DNA from: Rhodobacteraceae bacterium SB2 | GTDB lineage: Bacteria > Pseudomonadota > Alphaproteobacteria > Rhodobacterales > Rhodobacteraceae | Length of the DNA: 64,000 nucleotides | NCBI GenBank assembly: GCA_001642945.1 | Contig: LGRT01000023.1 | Coordinates: 186,001 to 250,000, forward strand | Direction of reading: 5' to 3' | Part shown: one piece after another, positions 25,581 to 36,412 of the stretch | How positions within the stretch are numbered: the stretch's first letter is position 1 | Layout of the letters: each line of letters opens with the position of its first letter | The notes under the pieces: model-generated | What the model was told of the DNA's origin: nothing | What the model saw: only the letters and a program-made list of their open reading frames with translations | The model's database searches: none | Program-made: the position numbers and the translations under genes

Positions 25581-26588
25581 ATGAACTTTTCTAAACAAAA
25601 ACAATTGGTTAAAAATTTTTATGTAGATCTAGATGCCGCCTCTGAACAGGATCTTCCAGCGATCGTGAAACAATATTGCGGCGCCGATTATTTTTGGCGT
25701 GGTTTTCATCCTTTCAACGAGCTGCAAGGTGCAGAGCAAGTTGCAACAACGTTTTGGCAACCCCTGCGCACAGCCTTGACCTCACTGCAACGCCGTATGG
25801 ATATTTTTATGGCGGGTGAGAATAAACTGCCCAACCATGAGGGCGTTTGGGTGATCTCGATGGGCCATTTGATGGGATTGTTTGATGCCCCATGGTTGGG
25901 TCTCGCGCCAACTGGTAAGATTGCAATGCTGCGCTATTGCGAATTTCATAAAGTTGAACAGGGCAAAATCACAGAAACCGCGATGTTTTTTGATATCCCA
26001 CATCTGATGATGCAAGCCGGTTTAAGCCCGTTTCCACCGCAAACCGCCGCGCATTTGGTTCAACCCGGCCCAGTGACTCATGAGGGGTTAATGTTTGATC
26101 CGCAGGATCCAGAAGAAGGGCGTAAAACGCTGGCTACGATCGACTATATGGTTGGCGATATAAAAACCTGGAAAGGCGGGCGCGAGGAGCCATTGGTCGA
26201 TGAACTGCGCCGCAGTTGGACAGAAGATATGATCTGGTGGGGGCCTGCTGGCATTGGTGCCACCTATACAATTGAGCGCTATGCAAAGCAGCATTCCGGC
26301 CCCTTTCGCGCAGGGTTTAAAGACCGTATTTTCAATGGGCATCTCTGCCGGATTGCCGAGGGTCAATTTGGTGGATTCTTTGGTTGGCCAAACCTGAGCC
26401 TCACGCCAACCGGCGGCTTTATGGGCATGCCGGCCAGCACTTTAGCGGGAGATATGCGGGTTATTGACATGTATCGGCGCGAAGGAGACAAACTGGCCGA
26501 GAATTGGATTTTTATCGATCTGCTTCATTTTTGGAAAATGCAGGGGGTGGATATTCTAGAGCGCATGCAAACCGTTCCACGCACCTAA
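25581..26588 (+). CDS. SnoaL/NTF2-like protein, tandem two-domain, divergent from the operon
   Basis: Start at ATG 25581 (MNFSKQKQLVKNF), preceded by AGAGG; the frame is open 60 bases further. The 335-residue product has two NTF2-like halves. The first ends AMFFDIPHLMMQAGLSPFPP; the second has MIWWGPAGIGATYTIERYA and ends NWIFIDLLHFWKMQGVDIL. It shares both motif blocks with the proteins at 15609 and 20050. It is transcribed away from the importer operon but probably under the same LacI control. Unknown reaction. Confidence 0.78.
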   Translation: MNFSKQKQLVKNFYVDLDAASEQDLPAIVKQYCGADYFWRGFHPFNELQGAEQVATTFWQPLRTALTSLQRRMDIFMAGENKLPNHEGVWVISMGHLMGLFDAPWLGLAPTGKIAMLRYCEFHKVEQGKITETAMFFDIPHLMMQAGLSPFPPQTAAHLVQPGPVTHEGLMFDPQDPEEGRKTLATIDYMVGDIKTWKGGREEPLVDELRRSWTEDMIWWGPAGIGATYTIERYAKQHSGPFRAGFKDRIFNGHLCRIAEGQFGGFFGWPNLSLTPTGGFMGMPASTLAGDMRVIDMYRREGDKLAENWIFIDLLHFWKMQGVDILERMQTVPRT

Positions 26589-27078
26589 GGCATCTGCAGG
26601 CTGCCCCCACTTTGGCCAAAGGAGCTATGATTACGCAAAATTTTAGATTGATAACAGCCTATCTTTTGCAAATTCTCTTTCCAAACACCGCAAGGAGCTC
26701 CGGACAAGGCCAACCCGACCAATGCTTTTGCAAAACATCAGCCAACAGGAAGCAGGCAAACCCCGCTGTAGCCTTAAAGGCATTTTGCTGCTTGGCGGCT
26801 GCGCCTATAGCGGTGACATCGCGCCACCACACGGTGCCATCTTGGCCCAGACACGGCACCCAATGGTGCCACTAATACCAAAGTACATCAAGAAAAACGC
26901 TGCGCATATTTGAACGCACCATCGCGCTGGCTATGAAAGCAAAACCCATATGCGTTTTAAAAATAAATTTATTTCTTCCAAATCACTATCCCTCTATCTT
27001 TTGTACGATGCGCCTGCGGTAAAAACTGCCAGGACGGGCTTTTGAAACCACAACACGCAAGGAATAGGGATCTTCACA
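26589..27078. other. 490-base stretch without a supported gene
   Basis: An 82-codon frame begins at ATG 26627 behind AAAGGAG but the spacing is only two bases and the predicted peptide has no recognisable domain. Other frames are short. The stretch separates the SnoaL gene from the CoA-transferase gene and probably contains the promoter of the latter. I see no RNA gene. Confidence 0.4.
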
Positions 27079-28230
27079 ATGGGTCTAAACAAAGAACTGG
27101 ATGGATTTATGGTGGTCTCGCTAGAACAGGCGGTGGCAGCACCTTATTGCGGCACCTTGCTGGCTGATGCAGGGGCCAGAGTGATCAAGGTAGAGCGGCC
27201 AGAGGGGGATTTTGCGCGGGGCTATGATGCGGGCGCAAATGGTCAAAGCGCCATTTTTTCCTGGCTCAATCGTGGAAAAGAATCGATCGCTCTGAATTTA
27301 AAAACGCCGGAAGACACCGCTTTACTCTGCCGGATTTTGAAAAATGCAGATGTATTTCTGTCAAACCTCGCACCAGGTGCAATTGATCGCTTGGGGCTTA
27401 CAGGCTCAAAGCTGCGGCGGGATAATCCCGGCCTGATCAGCTGCACCATCACAGGCTATGGCGATACGGGCGATGCGGCGCAAAAGAAAGCCTATGATTT
27501 TCTCGTCCAAGCAGAAGCCGGCATCTGCGCGGTCACCGGCACACCAGATGCCCCGGCCCGCGTTGGCGTATCGCTAAGCGATCTTGCCACGGGTTTGACG
27601 GCCTTCTCAGCTATTTTGCGCGCGCTGTTACAACGCGGCAAAACAGGCCAGGGCGTTGATCTGAAGATCTCGATGTTTGATGTCATGGCCGACTGGATGA
27701 ATATGCCGCTTCTGGCGCATCGCTATATGGGCGGAGCGCCCGATCGCATGGGGCTAAAACATAGCTTCATCGCACCCTATGGCGCGTTTCGCTGCGCGAA
27801 TGGCGCTGTTATTTTGATTTCGGTTCAAAACAATCGAGAATTCACCGCGTTATGTGAGCAGGTTCTTCAGCAACCGCAGCTTCCCACGGATCCAAGGTTT
27901 TCTGAAAACACCGCCCGCTATGCCAACCGCATCGCACTAGAGGCGATTGTAAACGCTGTTTTTGAAGGTTTCAGCAGCGCAGAAATGGTACAAAAGCTTG
28001 ACGCGGCAAAAATTGCCAATGCGCGGTTAAATTCGGTTGCCGAGCTTTCAGAGCATCCCTTTTTAAAAAATTCAAACGCCATTATTGGCGGGATGCCAAT
28101 CGACATGGCCGCCCTACCGGTTGCCACAATGGGCGGCACCGCAAAGCATGTGCCAGACCTTAACGCCGATGGCGCTGCTTTGCGTCATGAATTCTCACTC
28201 CCCTCGCAACAGGCCTCGGACATCCCATGA
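27079..28230 (+). CDS. family III CoA-transferase (CaiB/BaiF type)
   Basis: A 383-residue enzyme of the CaiB/BaiF/formyl-CoA transferase family. It begins VVSLEQAVAAPYCGTLLADAG and ARVIKVERPEGDFARGYD, which bind CoA. The catalytic Asp is in YDFLVQAEAGICAVTG (about residue 140), and SLSDLATGLTAFSAILRALL follows. These enzymes move CoA between carboxylic acids. The next gene, an acyl-CoA dehydrogenase, overlaps by ATGA, so the pair probably activates and then dehydrogenates one acid. Substrate cannot be named. It may extend the catabolic cluster upstream. Confidence 0.9.
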   Translation: MGLNKELDGFMVVSLEQAVAAPYCGTLLADAGARVIKVERPEGDFARGYDAGANGQSAIFSWLNRGKESIALNLKTPEDTALLCRILKNADVFLSNLAPGAIDRLGLTGSKLRRDNPGLISCTITGYGDTGDAAQKKAYDFLVQAEAGICAVTGTPDAPARVGVSLSDLATGLTAFSAILRALLQRGKTGQGVDLKISMFDVMADWMNMPLLAHRYMGGAPDRMGLKHSFIAPYGAFRCANGAVILISVQNNREFTALCEQVLQQPQLPTDPRFSENTARYANRIALEAIVNAVFEGFSSAEMVQKLDAAKIANARLNSVAELSEHPFLKNSNAIIGGMPIDMAALPVATMGGTAKHVPDLNADGAALRHEFSLPSQQASDIP

Positions 28231-29384
28231 CCTATGAACTAAACCACCCAGAAATCAGAACCGCCGTTTCCCAACTATGCGAACGCTTTCCAGGGCGCTA
28301 TTGGCAGGAATGCGATCGCAATCAAGCTTATCCGCAAGCTTTCGTAACCGCTTTGACCGAAGCGGGCTATCTGGCCGCGCTTATACCAGAGGCTTATGGC
28401 GGGCTATCCTTGCCGCTTTCTGCCGGAGCCGCGATTTTGGAGGAAATCCACCGCGCAGGCTGCAATGCCGCGGCCTGTCATGCGCAAATGTATACGATGG
28501 GCACGCTGCTGCGGCATGGCTCTGACGCCCAAAAATCCAAATATTTGCCGCAAGTCGCGCAGGGAAATTTGCGCCTTCAAGCCTTTGGGGTAACCGAGCC
28601 AACTAGCGGGACAGACACCTCGGCTTTGCGCTGCACCGCGCGTAAAGAGGGGCAGGCCTATATTGTGAATGGTCAAAAAATCTGGACCAGCCGCGCCGAA
28701 CATTCCGATTTATTACTGCTCTTGGCGCGTACCACCCCACTAAATCAGGTTGAAAAGCGCACCGAGGGCTTATCAGTTTTTCTGGTAGATATGCGCGAGG
28801 CAAGCGAAAGCGCGCTGAGCATTCGCCCCATTCGCACGATGATGAACCACGCCACAACAGAATTATTTTTTGATAATCTCAGCGTTCCGCAAGGCAATCT
28901 TATCGGCGAAGAAGGCAAAGGCTTTCGATATATTCTCTCCGGAATGAATGCCGAACGTATTTTGATCGCAGCCGAATGCATCGGAGATGCCAAATGGTTC
29001 ATTGAAAAAGCTTCGGGCTATGCTTGCGAGCGGCAGGTTTTTGGCCGCGCCATCGGACAAAACCAAGGCATTCAATTTCCAATCGCCAAAGCCTATAGCC
29101 AAATGCGCGCAGCCGAATTGATGCTGCATGAGGCGATCAAGCTCTATGATGCCGGTCAAAATCCTGGCGAAGAGGCAAATCTTGCAAAATTATTGGCTGC
29201 AGAGGCGCAATGGGCAGCGGCAGAAGCGTGTCTTCAAACCCATGGTGGATTTGGATTTGCAGAAGAATACGATATCGAGCGTAAATTTAGAGAGGCGCGC
29301 CTTTACCAAGTCGCCCCGATCTCAACCAATCTGATCCTGAGCTATATTGCAGAGCATGTTTTGAAAATGCCAAGATCTTATTGA
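28227..29384 (+). CDS. acyl-CoA dehydrogenase
   Basis: A 385-residue FAD enzyme of the acyl-CoA dehydrogenase family. The first signature is AFGVTEPTSGTDTSALRCTA near residue 115, with IVNGQKIWTSRAEHSDLL following. The C-terminal domain carries CERQVFGRAIGQNQGIQF and the GGFGFAEEYDIERKFREARL block. The conserved catalytic-base position for short-chain or isovaleryl types lies nearby but cannot be assigned with certainty. It introduces a double bond into an acyl-CoA, passing electrons to ETF. It is coupled to the CoA-transferase by ATGA. Confidence 0.9.
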   Translation: MTYELNHPEIRTAVSQLCERFPGRYWQECDRNQAYPQAFVTALTEAGYLAALIPEAYGGLSLPLSAGAAILEEIHRAGCNAAACHAQMYTMGTLLRHGSDAQKSKYLPQVAQGNLRLQAFGVTEPTSGTDTSALRCTARKEGQAYIVNGQKIWTSRAEHSDLLLLLARTTPLNQVEKRTEGLSVFLVDMREASESALSIRPIRTMMNHATTELFFDNLSVPQGNLIGEEGKGFRYILSGMNAERILIAAECIGDAKWFIEKASGYACERQVFGRAIGQNQGIQFPIAKAYSQMRAAELMLHEAIKLYDAGQNPGEEANLAKLLAAEAQWAAAEACLQTHGGFGFAEEYDIERKFREARLYQVAPISTNLILSYIAEHVLKMPRSY

Positions 29385-30150
29385 CGCCATATCATTTATT
29401 GCTGGCAGATCCCAAAGCACCAGCACGCGCGCAATCTCTGCTTCAGGGCGCTTGCGGCAACGGATCACAAAATCTGCCTGCGGTTATCATGCGCCGGCAG
29501 AAGTCAGGACAGGCAAGCCTTTTTGTAAAGCCTAAAATGGCGCAAAAAATAGGAGCGCGCCGCCACTGAGGGCCAAGGCCGCCAACTCTCATCTTTTGCA
29601 AATCGGGCACAGCGCAACGCCAATTTCAATGCGCAGCCGCAAAGGCGGATTTAATAAAACAAAGCAGGCTAAAGGCGACAAACTATACAAACGGCCACTC
29701 AGAATTCAAAATCAAGGCCGGACTAATGCCGCGCATATCGCGCACGAGTGGATTGATAGGTTGCGTTGGCCCGCGCGCAGATCGACCTCATCCCTTGCAA
29801 CCACAAAGAGATGGGGATGAGGCGCGCCATAGCCTCGCAAATCAACCAGTGCGGCTTTTTCCAAAAAGGCGCGACCTATCCCGAACAAAACTCTATTCCA
29901 AATGGTGTTATCACGCCTTAGCAAGAAGAGATGGCCAGAGCCCAGCGCATGCACTGATTTCGAAAATCCCGACACGGGCTTGGTTATGCTTAAAGGATGA
30001 GTGATCAAAAATCGGGTCGTGCGGGCTTTAAAATAAAGGGTCAAAAACCTCGATTGCTTATCGCCGCGATTTGAAACAAGAAGCGGGCCAGCCCTAAGCA
30101 TGTAACATTTGCGGTTTGTGTTTTGAACATTGACCATTCATTCGCTGACT
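29385..30150. other. long stretch without a supported gene
   Basis: Between the acyl-CoA dehydrogenase stop and the katG terminator there are about 766 bases. A 141-codon minus-strand frame (29712-30137) and several shorter plus-strand frames exist, but none has a domain, a ribosome site or convincing codon use. It may be a decayed gene. No tRNA-like TPsiC signature was seen. Confidence 0.4.
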
Positions 30151-30175
30151 AAAAAGGGGCCGCAAATGCGGCCCC
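30151..30175 (-). terminator. rho-independent terminator of katG
   Basis: On the minus strand GGGGCCGC-ATTT-GCGGCCCC forms a perfect 8-bp stem with a 4-base loop, directly followed by TTTTT. It lies 28 bases after the katG stop. This is a textbook intrinsic terminator. Confidence 0.9.
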
Positions 30176-30202
30176 CTTGTGAAAAATCGAAATCATAAAG
30201 CT

Positions 30203-32374
<2,172 letters not shown>

Positions 32375-32475
32375 TTACTGACTTTTAAATAAGGCCGGCC
32401 CAAGCCAATGAACGGCTTCGCAGCATTTCGACTCACAGCCGGCTGATACCGTGAAATTTACCACGCCAGATACAT

Positions 32476-32518
32476 AAGATAAACTTGAATTTACTAATAT
32501 TTTTGATAAGTTTTTCTT
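32476..32518. promoter_or_regulatory. dyad upstream of oxyR, candidate OxyR binding site
   Basis: AAGATAAACTT (32476-32486) and AAGTTTTTCTT (32508-32518) are inverted with two mismatches and 21 bases between, in AT-rich DNA. The right arm ends at the base before the oxyR ATG. OxyR binds extended symmetrical sites of about this size as a tetramer, so it may control both oxyR and the divergent katG. Confidence 0.42.
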
Positions 32519-33415
32519 ATGGAAACTATAACCTTGAAACAACTTAGATATTTCGATGCTTTGGCCAAAACGCGGCATTTCAGCAGGGCAGCTGACCTTT
32601 GCGCGATTTCACAGCCGGCGCTTTCGATGCAAATCAAAGACTTGGAAGCGCGTCTCCCTTTACCGCTTCTTGAAACAGCAACAAAACCGTTGCAACTTAC
32701 CCCTTACGGTGATGCTTTTGCAAAGCATGCAGGCATGATTTTGCAACATGTGCAGGAATTAGGGGATTTGGCGAACGCCTCACATACGGCGCCGCAAGGC
32801 TTGCTGCGGCTTGGCGTCATTCCAACAATTGCACCCTATCTTTTTCCCCGATTGATCCAATCAATGACCGAGGCATTTCCAAAGTTAGAGTTAAAGCTGC
32901 GCGAAACGATTACATCGAATTTGATCGCAGATATTTTAGAGGGGCGATTAGATGCCGCCATTCTGGCTTTGCCCGTATCGGAACCCCGGCTAAGCGAAGT
33001 GCCCCTTTTTGAGGAAGAATTTATTTTGGTGCGCCCGTTTTCCGAAAGCGGAAAACCAGTTCCACATCCAGAATCGCTGCATGAAATGCGGCTACTTTTG
33101 CTTGAAGAAGGGCATTGCTTTCGAGATCAAGCCTTAACGGTTTGTAATATCTCTACTTCCCAAACGCGCGACCTTATGGATGCCAGCTCGCTTTCCACGC
33201 TGGTTCAAATGGTTGGCTCTGGGCTTGGCGTTACACTTATCCCAAACATGGCGGTCCCACTTGAAAGCCGGTCTGCCAAGGTGGAGATGCTGCGCTTTGC
33301 TGCCAGCCCTCCAAAACGAACGGTGGGCATGATTTGGCGGCGAAACACGCCTTTGGAAGCGCATTTAAGGAAAATCGCAGACGTGGTTGCCGCACCCGAT
33401 AAGTTTATGGCTTAA
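32519..33415 (+). CDS. oxyR: OxyR-type LysR regulator, hydrogen peroxide sensor
   Basis: A 298-residue LysR-family protein. The winged helix-turn-helix is at residues 5-62 (LKQLRYFDALAKTRHFSRAA). The effector domain contains LEEGHCFRDQALTVC, with Cys200 and Cys209 separated by eight residues exactly as in Escherichia coli OxyR (GHCLRDQA). These form a disulfide on peroxide contact, switching on antioxidant genes. Divergence from katG fits this role. SSLSTLVQMVGSGLGVTLIP is the standard closing motif of OxyR proteins. The gene stands alone; a candidate dyad lies just upstream. Confidence 0.93.
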   Translation: METITLKQLRYFDALAKTRHFSRAADLCAISQPALSMQIKDLEARLPLPLLETATKPLQLTPYGDAFAKHAGMILQHVQELGDLANASHTAPQGLLRLGVIPTIAPYLFPRLIQSMTEAFPKLELKLRETITSNLIADILEGRLDAAILALPVSEPRLSEVPLFEEEFILVRPFSESGKPVPHPESLHEMRLLLLEEGHCFRDQALTVCNISTSQTRDLMDASSLSTLVQMVGSGLGVTLIPNMAVPLESRSAKVEMLRFAASPPKRTVGMIWRRNTPLEAHLRKIADVVAAPDKFMA

Positions 33416-33484
33416 AACGATAAAAAGCGTTTGATCGCGCAGCACCAAAGCGCAAATGTGACAGGCCGCTGCATCCTTTTATCT

Positions 33485-34324
33485 TCAGCGCAAATAATCC
33501 GCATGAAAAGCAATATGCTCTTGCATGAATGTAGATATAAAAAAGTAGCTATGATCATAGCCGGGCTGTAGGCGAAATTGTGCATTGTGGCCACGCGCGG
33601 CCACCGCATCGGCAAAAGCTTCCGGCCGCAATTTTTCCAAAAAAGGATCCTCTGATCCATTATCAATCAAAATGGGCCCGTCAAAGCCATGCTCCGCCAT
33701 CAATTGGCTGGCATCATGGGCCGCCCACAGGCCCTTATCCTCGCCCAAATAGGCGGTAAATTGTTTGATTCCCCAATCCGATTTCATCGGATTGCAAATC
33801 GGCGCAAACGCTGACACCGATTTAAAGCGCCCAGGTTGGCGCAGGGCAAGTGTCAAAGCCCCATGCCCGCCCATGGAATGGCCGCTGATAGATTGCCGCG
33901 ACATATCGATTGGAAATGACGAGTCCATGACGGAAGGCAATTCTTCAGCGATGTAATCCCACATCTTAAAATGGGGCGCCCAAGGCGCTTGCGTGGCGTT
34001 TACATAAAACCCTGCGCCCTGCCCCAAATCAAACGCCTCATCATCGGCGACGCCGACGCCGCGCGGCGACGTATCGGGGAAAATCAGCGCCACATCATGC
34101 TGCGCGGCCCAGCTTTGCGCCCCTGCTTTAACCATGGCGTTTTCATGCGTGCAGGTCAGACCGGATAAAAACCAAATCAGCGGCACTTTTTGGCTTTGCG
34201 CAAGCTGAGGGAGAAACAGGCCGAAGGTCATATCACATGACAGAGCAGCAGAGCGATGCGTGTAAACACCTTGAATGCCGTTATGGCATTTAATTTCCGA
34301 AACTGTTTCCACGGTCATCCGCAT
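33485..34324 (-). CDS. fghA: S-formylglutathione hydrolase
   Basis: A 279-residue esterase-D family alpha/beta hydrolase that splits S-formylglutathione into glutathione and formate, the last step of glutathione-dependent formaldehyde oxidation. The nucleophile elbow is SISGHSMGGHGA with Ser150; the acid lies in DNGSEDPFLE and the His in GYDHSYFFI near residue 259. LSGLTCTHENAM, typical of the family, holds the substrate-side cysteine. Length is normal. No formaldehyde dehydrogenase gene is next to it. An ATG two codons inside is an alternative start. Confidence 0.95.
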   Translation of the reverse strand: MRMTVETVSEIKCHNGIQGVYTHRSAALSCDMTFGLFLPQLAQSQKVPLIWFLSGLTCTHENAMVKAGAQSWAAQHDVALIFPDTSPRGVGVADDEAFDLGQGAGFYVNATQAPWAPHFKMWDYIAEELPSVMDSSFPIDMSRQSISGHSMGGHGALTLALRQPGRFKSVSAFAPICNPMKSDWGIKQFTAYLGEDKGLWAAHDASQLMAEHGFDGPILIDNGSEDPFLEKLRPEAFADAVAARGHNAQFRLQPGYDHSYFFISTFMQEHIAFHADYLR

Positions 34325-34492
34325 GCATCCCTTTTTATGGCTGCTCCGTTCTTAAAGCAGTTTACTCGATTGTAAAATGATTAACCTCACAATTTTTTGA
34401 CCGGTCGAACAACTCTAAGAAAGCACACTGCAAACCCGATAGAATGAAGGTGACCCACCAAAGAAACTGGTAATGAAGCGTAAGGCAGGTTA

Positions 34493-34675
34493 ATGAGGCA
34501 TCCAACCTCTGGAAAACAAAAAACTGCACGCCCTTACATGATTAAGAAATATATATGGCCCTTCCTGGAACCGCTGATCAACGATAAACGCCTTGAGCCG
34601 GTATTGATGATACTTGGCACTTTGGCCGTTGTTGGGGGTATTCTATACACGCTGCTCCAATTTATTTTGGGTTAA
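34493..34675 (+). CDS. possible small single-span membrane protein
   Basis: A 60-codon frame preceded by GGCAGG. The N-terminal third is polar; an internal ATG at 34538 (MIKKYIWPFLEPL) would leave a 45-residue protein. The C-terminal half VLMILGTLAVVGGILYTLLQ is a convincing membrane helix. Codon use looks like real coding. No family recognised; it lies alone between the hydrolase and the VOC gene, in the opposite direction to both. Confidence 0.42.
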   Translation: MRHPTSGKQKTARPYMIKKYIWPFLEPLINDKRLEPVLMILGTLAVVGGILYTLLQFILG

Positions 34676-34738
34676 ACGCCAAGCAAAGCCCCCTGCCAGG
34701 GCATCCCTAAGCTGTGTCATTCAAAGCCCATTACATTC

Positions 34739-35155
34739 TTAATCCGCGATATCTTGCACCTCGTGCACTTCAATGACATTTCCATCAGGATCGTAGAAAA
34801 AGATTTGGTGCCAACCGCTTACTGCTTTATTCCCCCAATCGGAAAAGGGAATGTTCTGAGTGCGCAAATGCGCTTTGAACGCGGCTAAGTCATCCGTACG
34901 ATACGCAATATGGCCGCGCGCAACCGGATTGACCATTTGCCCGGCATTAAACCCTGCCAACACATCTTTTTGTGCCAAATGCATCTGCAAATGGCCATCC
35001 GATACAAAAGCAACATCGCCTGCATATCCCTGCTTTTTTTCTAAAACCGGCAATCCTGCCACATTCGGAGAAAGCCCCATGACCTCTTGATAAAAATTAT
35101 CCATCCTCGCTACATTTTCAGTGGCCAGATTAATATGATGTAATGTGAGTTTCAT
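34739..35155 (-). CDS. VOC-family (glyoxalase/bleomycin resistance-like) metalloprotein
   Basis: A 138-residue vicinal-oxygen-chelate protein with two beta-alpha-beta-beta-beta modules. Metal-ligand positions are His in LHHINLATENV, His in HLQMHLAQKD or GHIAYRTDD, and Glu in DPDGNVIEVHEV. Such proteins bind a divalent metal and act as lyases, isomerases or dioxygenases on small substrates. The ending FFYDPDGNVIEVHE is typical. No substrate can be inferred. A short upstream frame (35163-35396) may be cotranscribed. Confidence 0.87.
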   Translation of the reverse strand: MKLTLHHINLATENVARMDNFYQEVMGLSPNVAGLPVLEKKQGYAGDVAFVSDGHLQMHLAQKDVLAGFNAGQMVNPVARGHIAYRTDDLAAFKAHLRTQNIPFSDWGNKAVSGWHQIFFYDPDGNVIEVHEVQDIAD

Positions 35156-35162
35156 AATGCGC

Positions 35163-35396
35163 TTACTCCGTTTTTATCTTTAATCCGCTGTCGCTTTGGA
35201 TATATCGATGGGTTTTACTTACTCTGTGATACAGCCAGCGTAACAGCTCCAAACCTTTGCAAAAAGGGATAAAAACGGCCATTTCCAAAGCATAAGCTGC
35301 GCTTAAAATCGCAGCCAAACACACAGTCAGAGCCCTTGAAACATGAAGATCAATCGCCCCAGAAACACATTTGGCAAAAGCAAGATCTGAATACAT
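35163..35396 (-). CDS. small hypothetical protein
   Basis: A 77-codon frame ending seven bases before the VOC gene start, with AAAGG directly before its ATG. The predicted peptide has one moderately hydrophobic segment (ALTVCLAAILSAAYALEMAV) and a basic tail. No family recognised. Spacing suggests it could be translated with the VOC gene, but the ribosome site is too close to the ATG to be convincing. Confidence 0.28.
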   Translation of the reverse strand: MYSDLAFAKCVSGAIDLHVSRALTVCLAAILSAAYALEMAVFIPFCKGLELLRWLYHRVSKTHRYIQSDSGLKIKTE

Positions 35397-35524
35397 CCTT
35401 TGATATTTTAGCCGCCCAACTTACCCCGCTGGGCTAGAACGGATAGCGAGGGTAAACCAATTTTAATATTCAAAAATGATATTTAAACTTGTAAGTCACA
35501 GAGTTTTACAACTTAACGCTGCTT

Positions 35525-36412
35525 ATGAATTTGACCTCCTTGCAAACATTCTTAGCAATTCTTGAAACCGGAAGTTTGGTGCGCGCCGCAGATAAACTTA
35601 ACGTCACCCAATCCACGGTGACCGCGCGGCTTAAAACGCTTGAGGAAGAGCTGGGGCAAGTGCTGATAAACCGTCAGAAATCGGGGGCAACGCTCACGCC
35701 GGCCGGGGCAAAACTGATGCGATACGCCCCCGCAATCACGGGGCTATGGCGGCAAGCGAAAAATGAAACAGGGCTGCCCGCAGGGCTTACCTCTGCCTGC
35801 AGTTTTGGATGCGAACGCGATTTATGGCATGGTGCGGGACGGGCTTTTTTCCACTATGCAACCAGCACACAGCCCGAGCTAGCGATGAGCGCAAGGCAGG
35901 GCAGCGGCCGCGATCTCACCGAATGGATCGCCACGGGCAGCATAGACATTATTGTTACGTTTGAAGCCGTGACGCGCGCCTCTCAAACGCTTTACCCGTT
36001 GCCCGCAGAAGAGCTTATTCTATGTTCAGATCGCCGCAATACGCCAATGATAGGGGATCCTAACTATATTTTCATGGATCACGGCGCTGAATATCGGCGC
36101 GTTCATGCCGAATTTTATCACGATGCGGGTATCGCAAGACTGAATTTTGACAGCGCGTGGTGGGCGCTTCAATATCTGCTTGAAAACCCCGGTTCGGCCT
36201 ATTTGCCGCGTTCTTTAGCGCAGCGTTACTTAGACGAGGCCGCGCTTTTCATCGTGCCGGATGCGCCGGTGTTTCACAGGAAAAAATCTTTATTGGCCTC
36301 GGATCAAGCTGTTGAAAAGTTCCACTGGCTGGAAAACGCTATCGCTCAAATTCAATCTCACGAGCGCCCACAGCAGGGCCACGCCACCTCACAAGGGCAG
36401 GCAGGCCAATGA
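35525..36412 (+). CDS. LysR-family transcriptional regulator
   Basis: A 295-residue LysR-type protein. The winged helix-turn-helix is at residues 1-60: TFLAILETGSLVRAADKLNV, then TQSTVTARLKTLEEELGQVL. The effector domain is recognisable but divergent (GSIDIIVTFEAVTR, NPGSAYLPRSLAQRYL). The ligand is unknown. Its stop abuts the adenine deaminase stop without any spacer, so the two are convergent. It is transcribed away from the VOC gene, leaving open which it regulates. Confidence 0.88.
   Translation: MNLTSLQTFLAILETGSLVRAADKLNVTQSTVTARLKTLEEELGQVLINRQKSGATLTPAGAKLMRYAPAITGLWRQAKNETGLPAGLTSACSFGCERDLWHGAGRAFFHYATSTQPELAMSARQGSGRDLTEWIATGSIDIIVTFEAVTRASQTLYPLPAEELILCSDRRNTPMIGDPNYIFMDHGAEYRRVHAEFYHDAGIARLNFDSAWWALQYLLENPGSAYLPRSLAQRYLDEAALFIVPDAPVFHRKKSLLASDQAVEKFHWLENAIAQIQSHERPQQGHATSQGQAGQ

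Noticed and set aside
26627-26875. 82-codon frame behind AAAGGAG
   Set aside because: Only two bases separate the ribosome-site match from ATG, and the peptide is Cys/Pro/Ser-rich without any recognisable feature.
29712-30137. 141-codon minus-strand frame
   Set aside because: No domain, no ribosome site, and codon composition unlike neighbours; kept only as part of a gene-free stretch.
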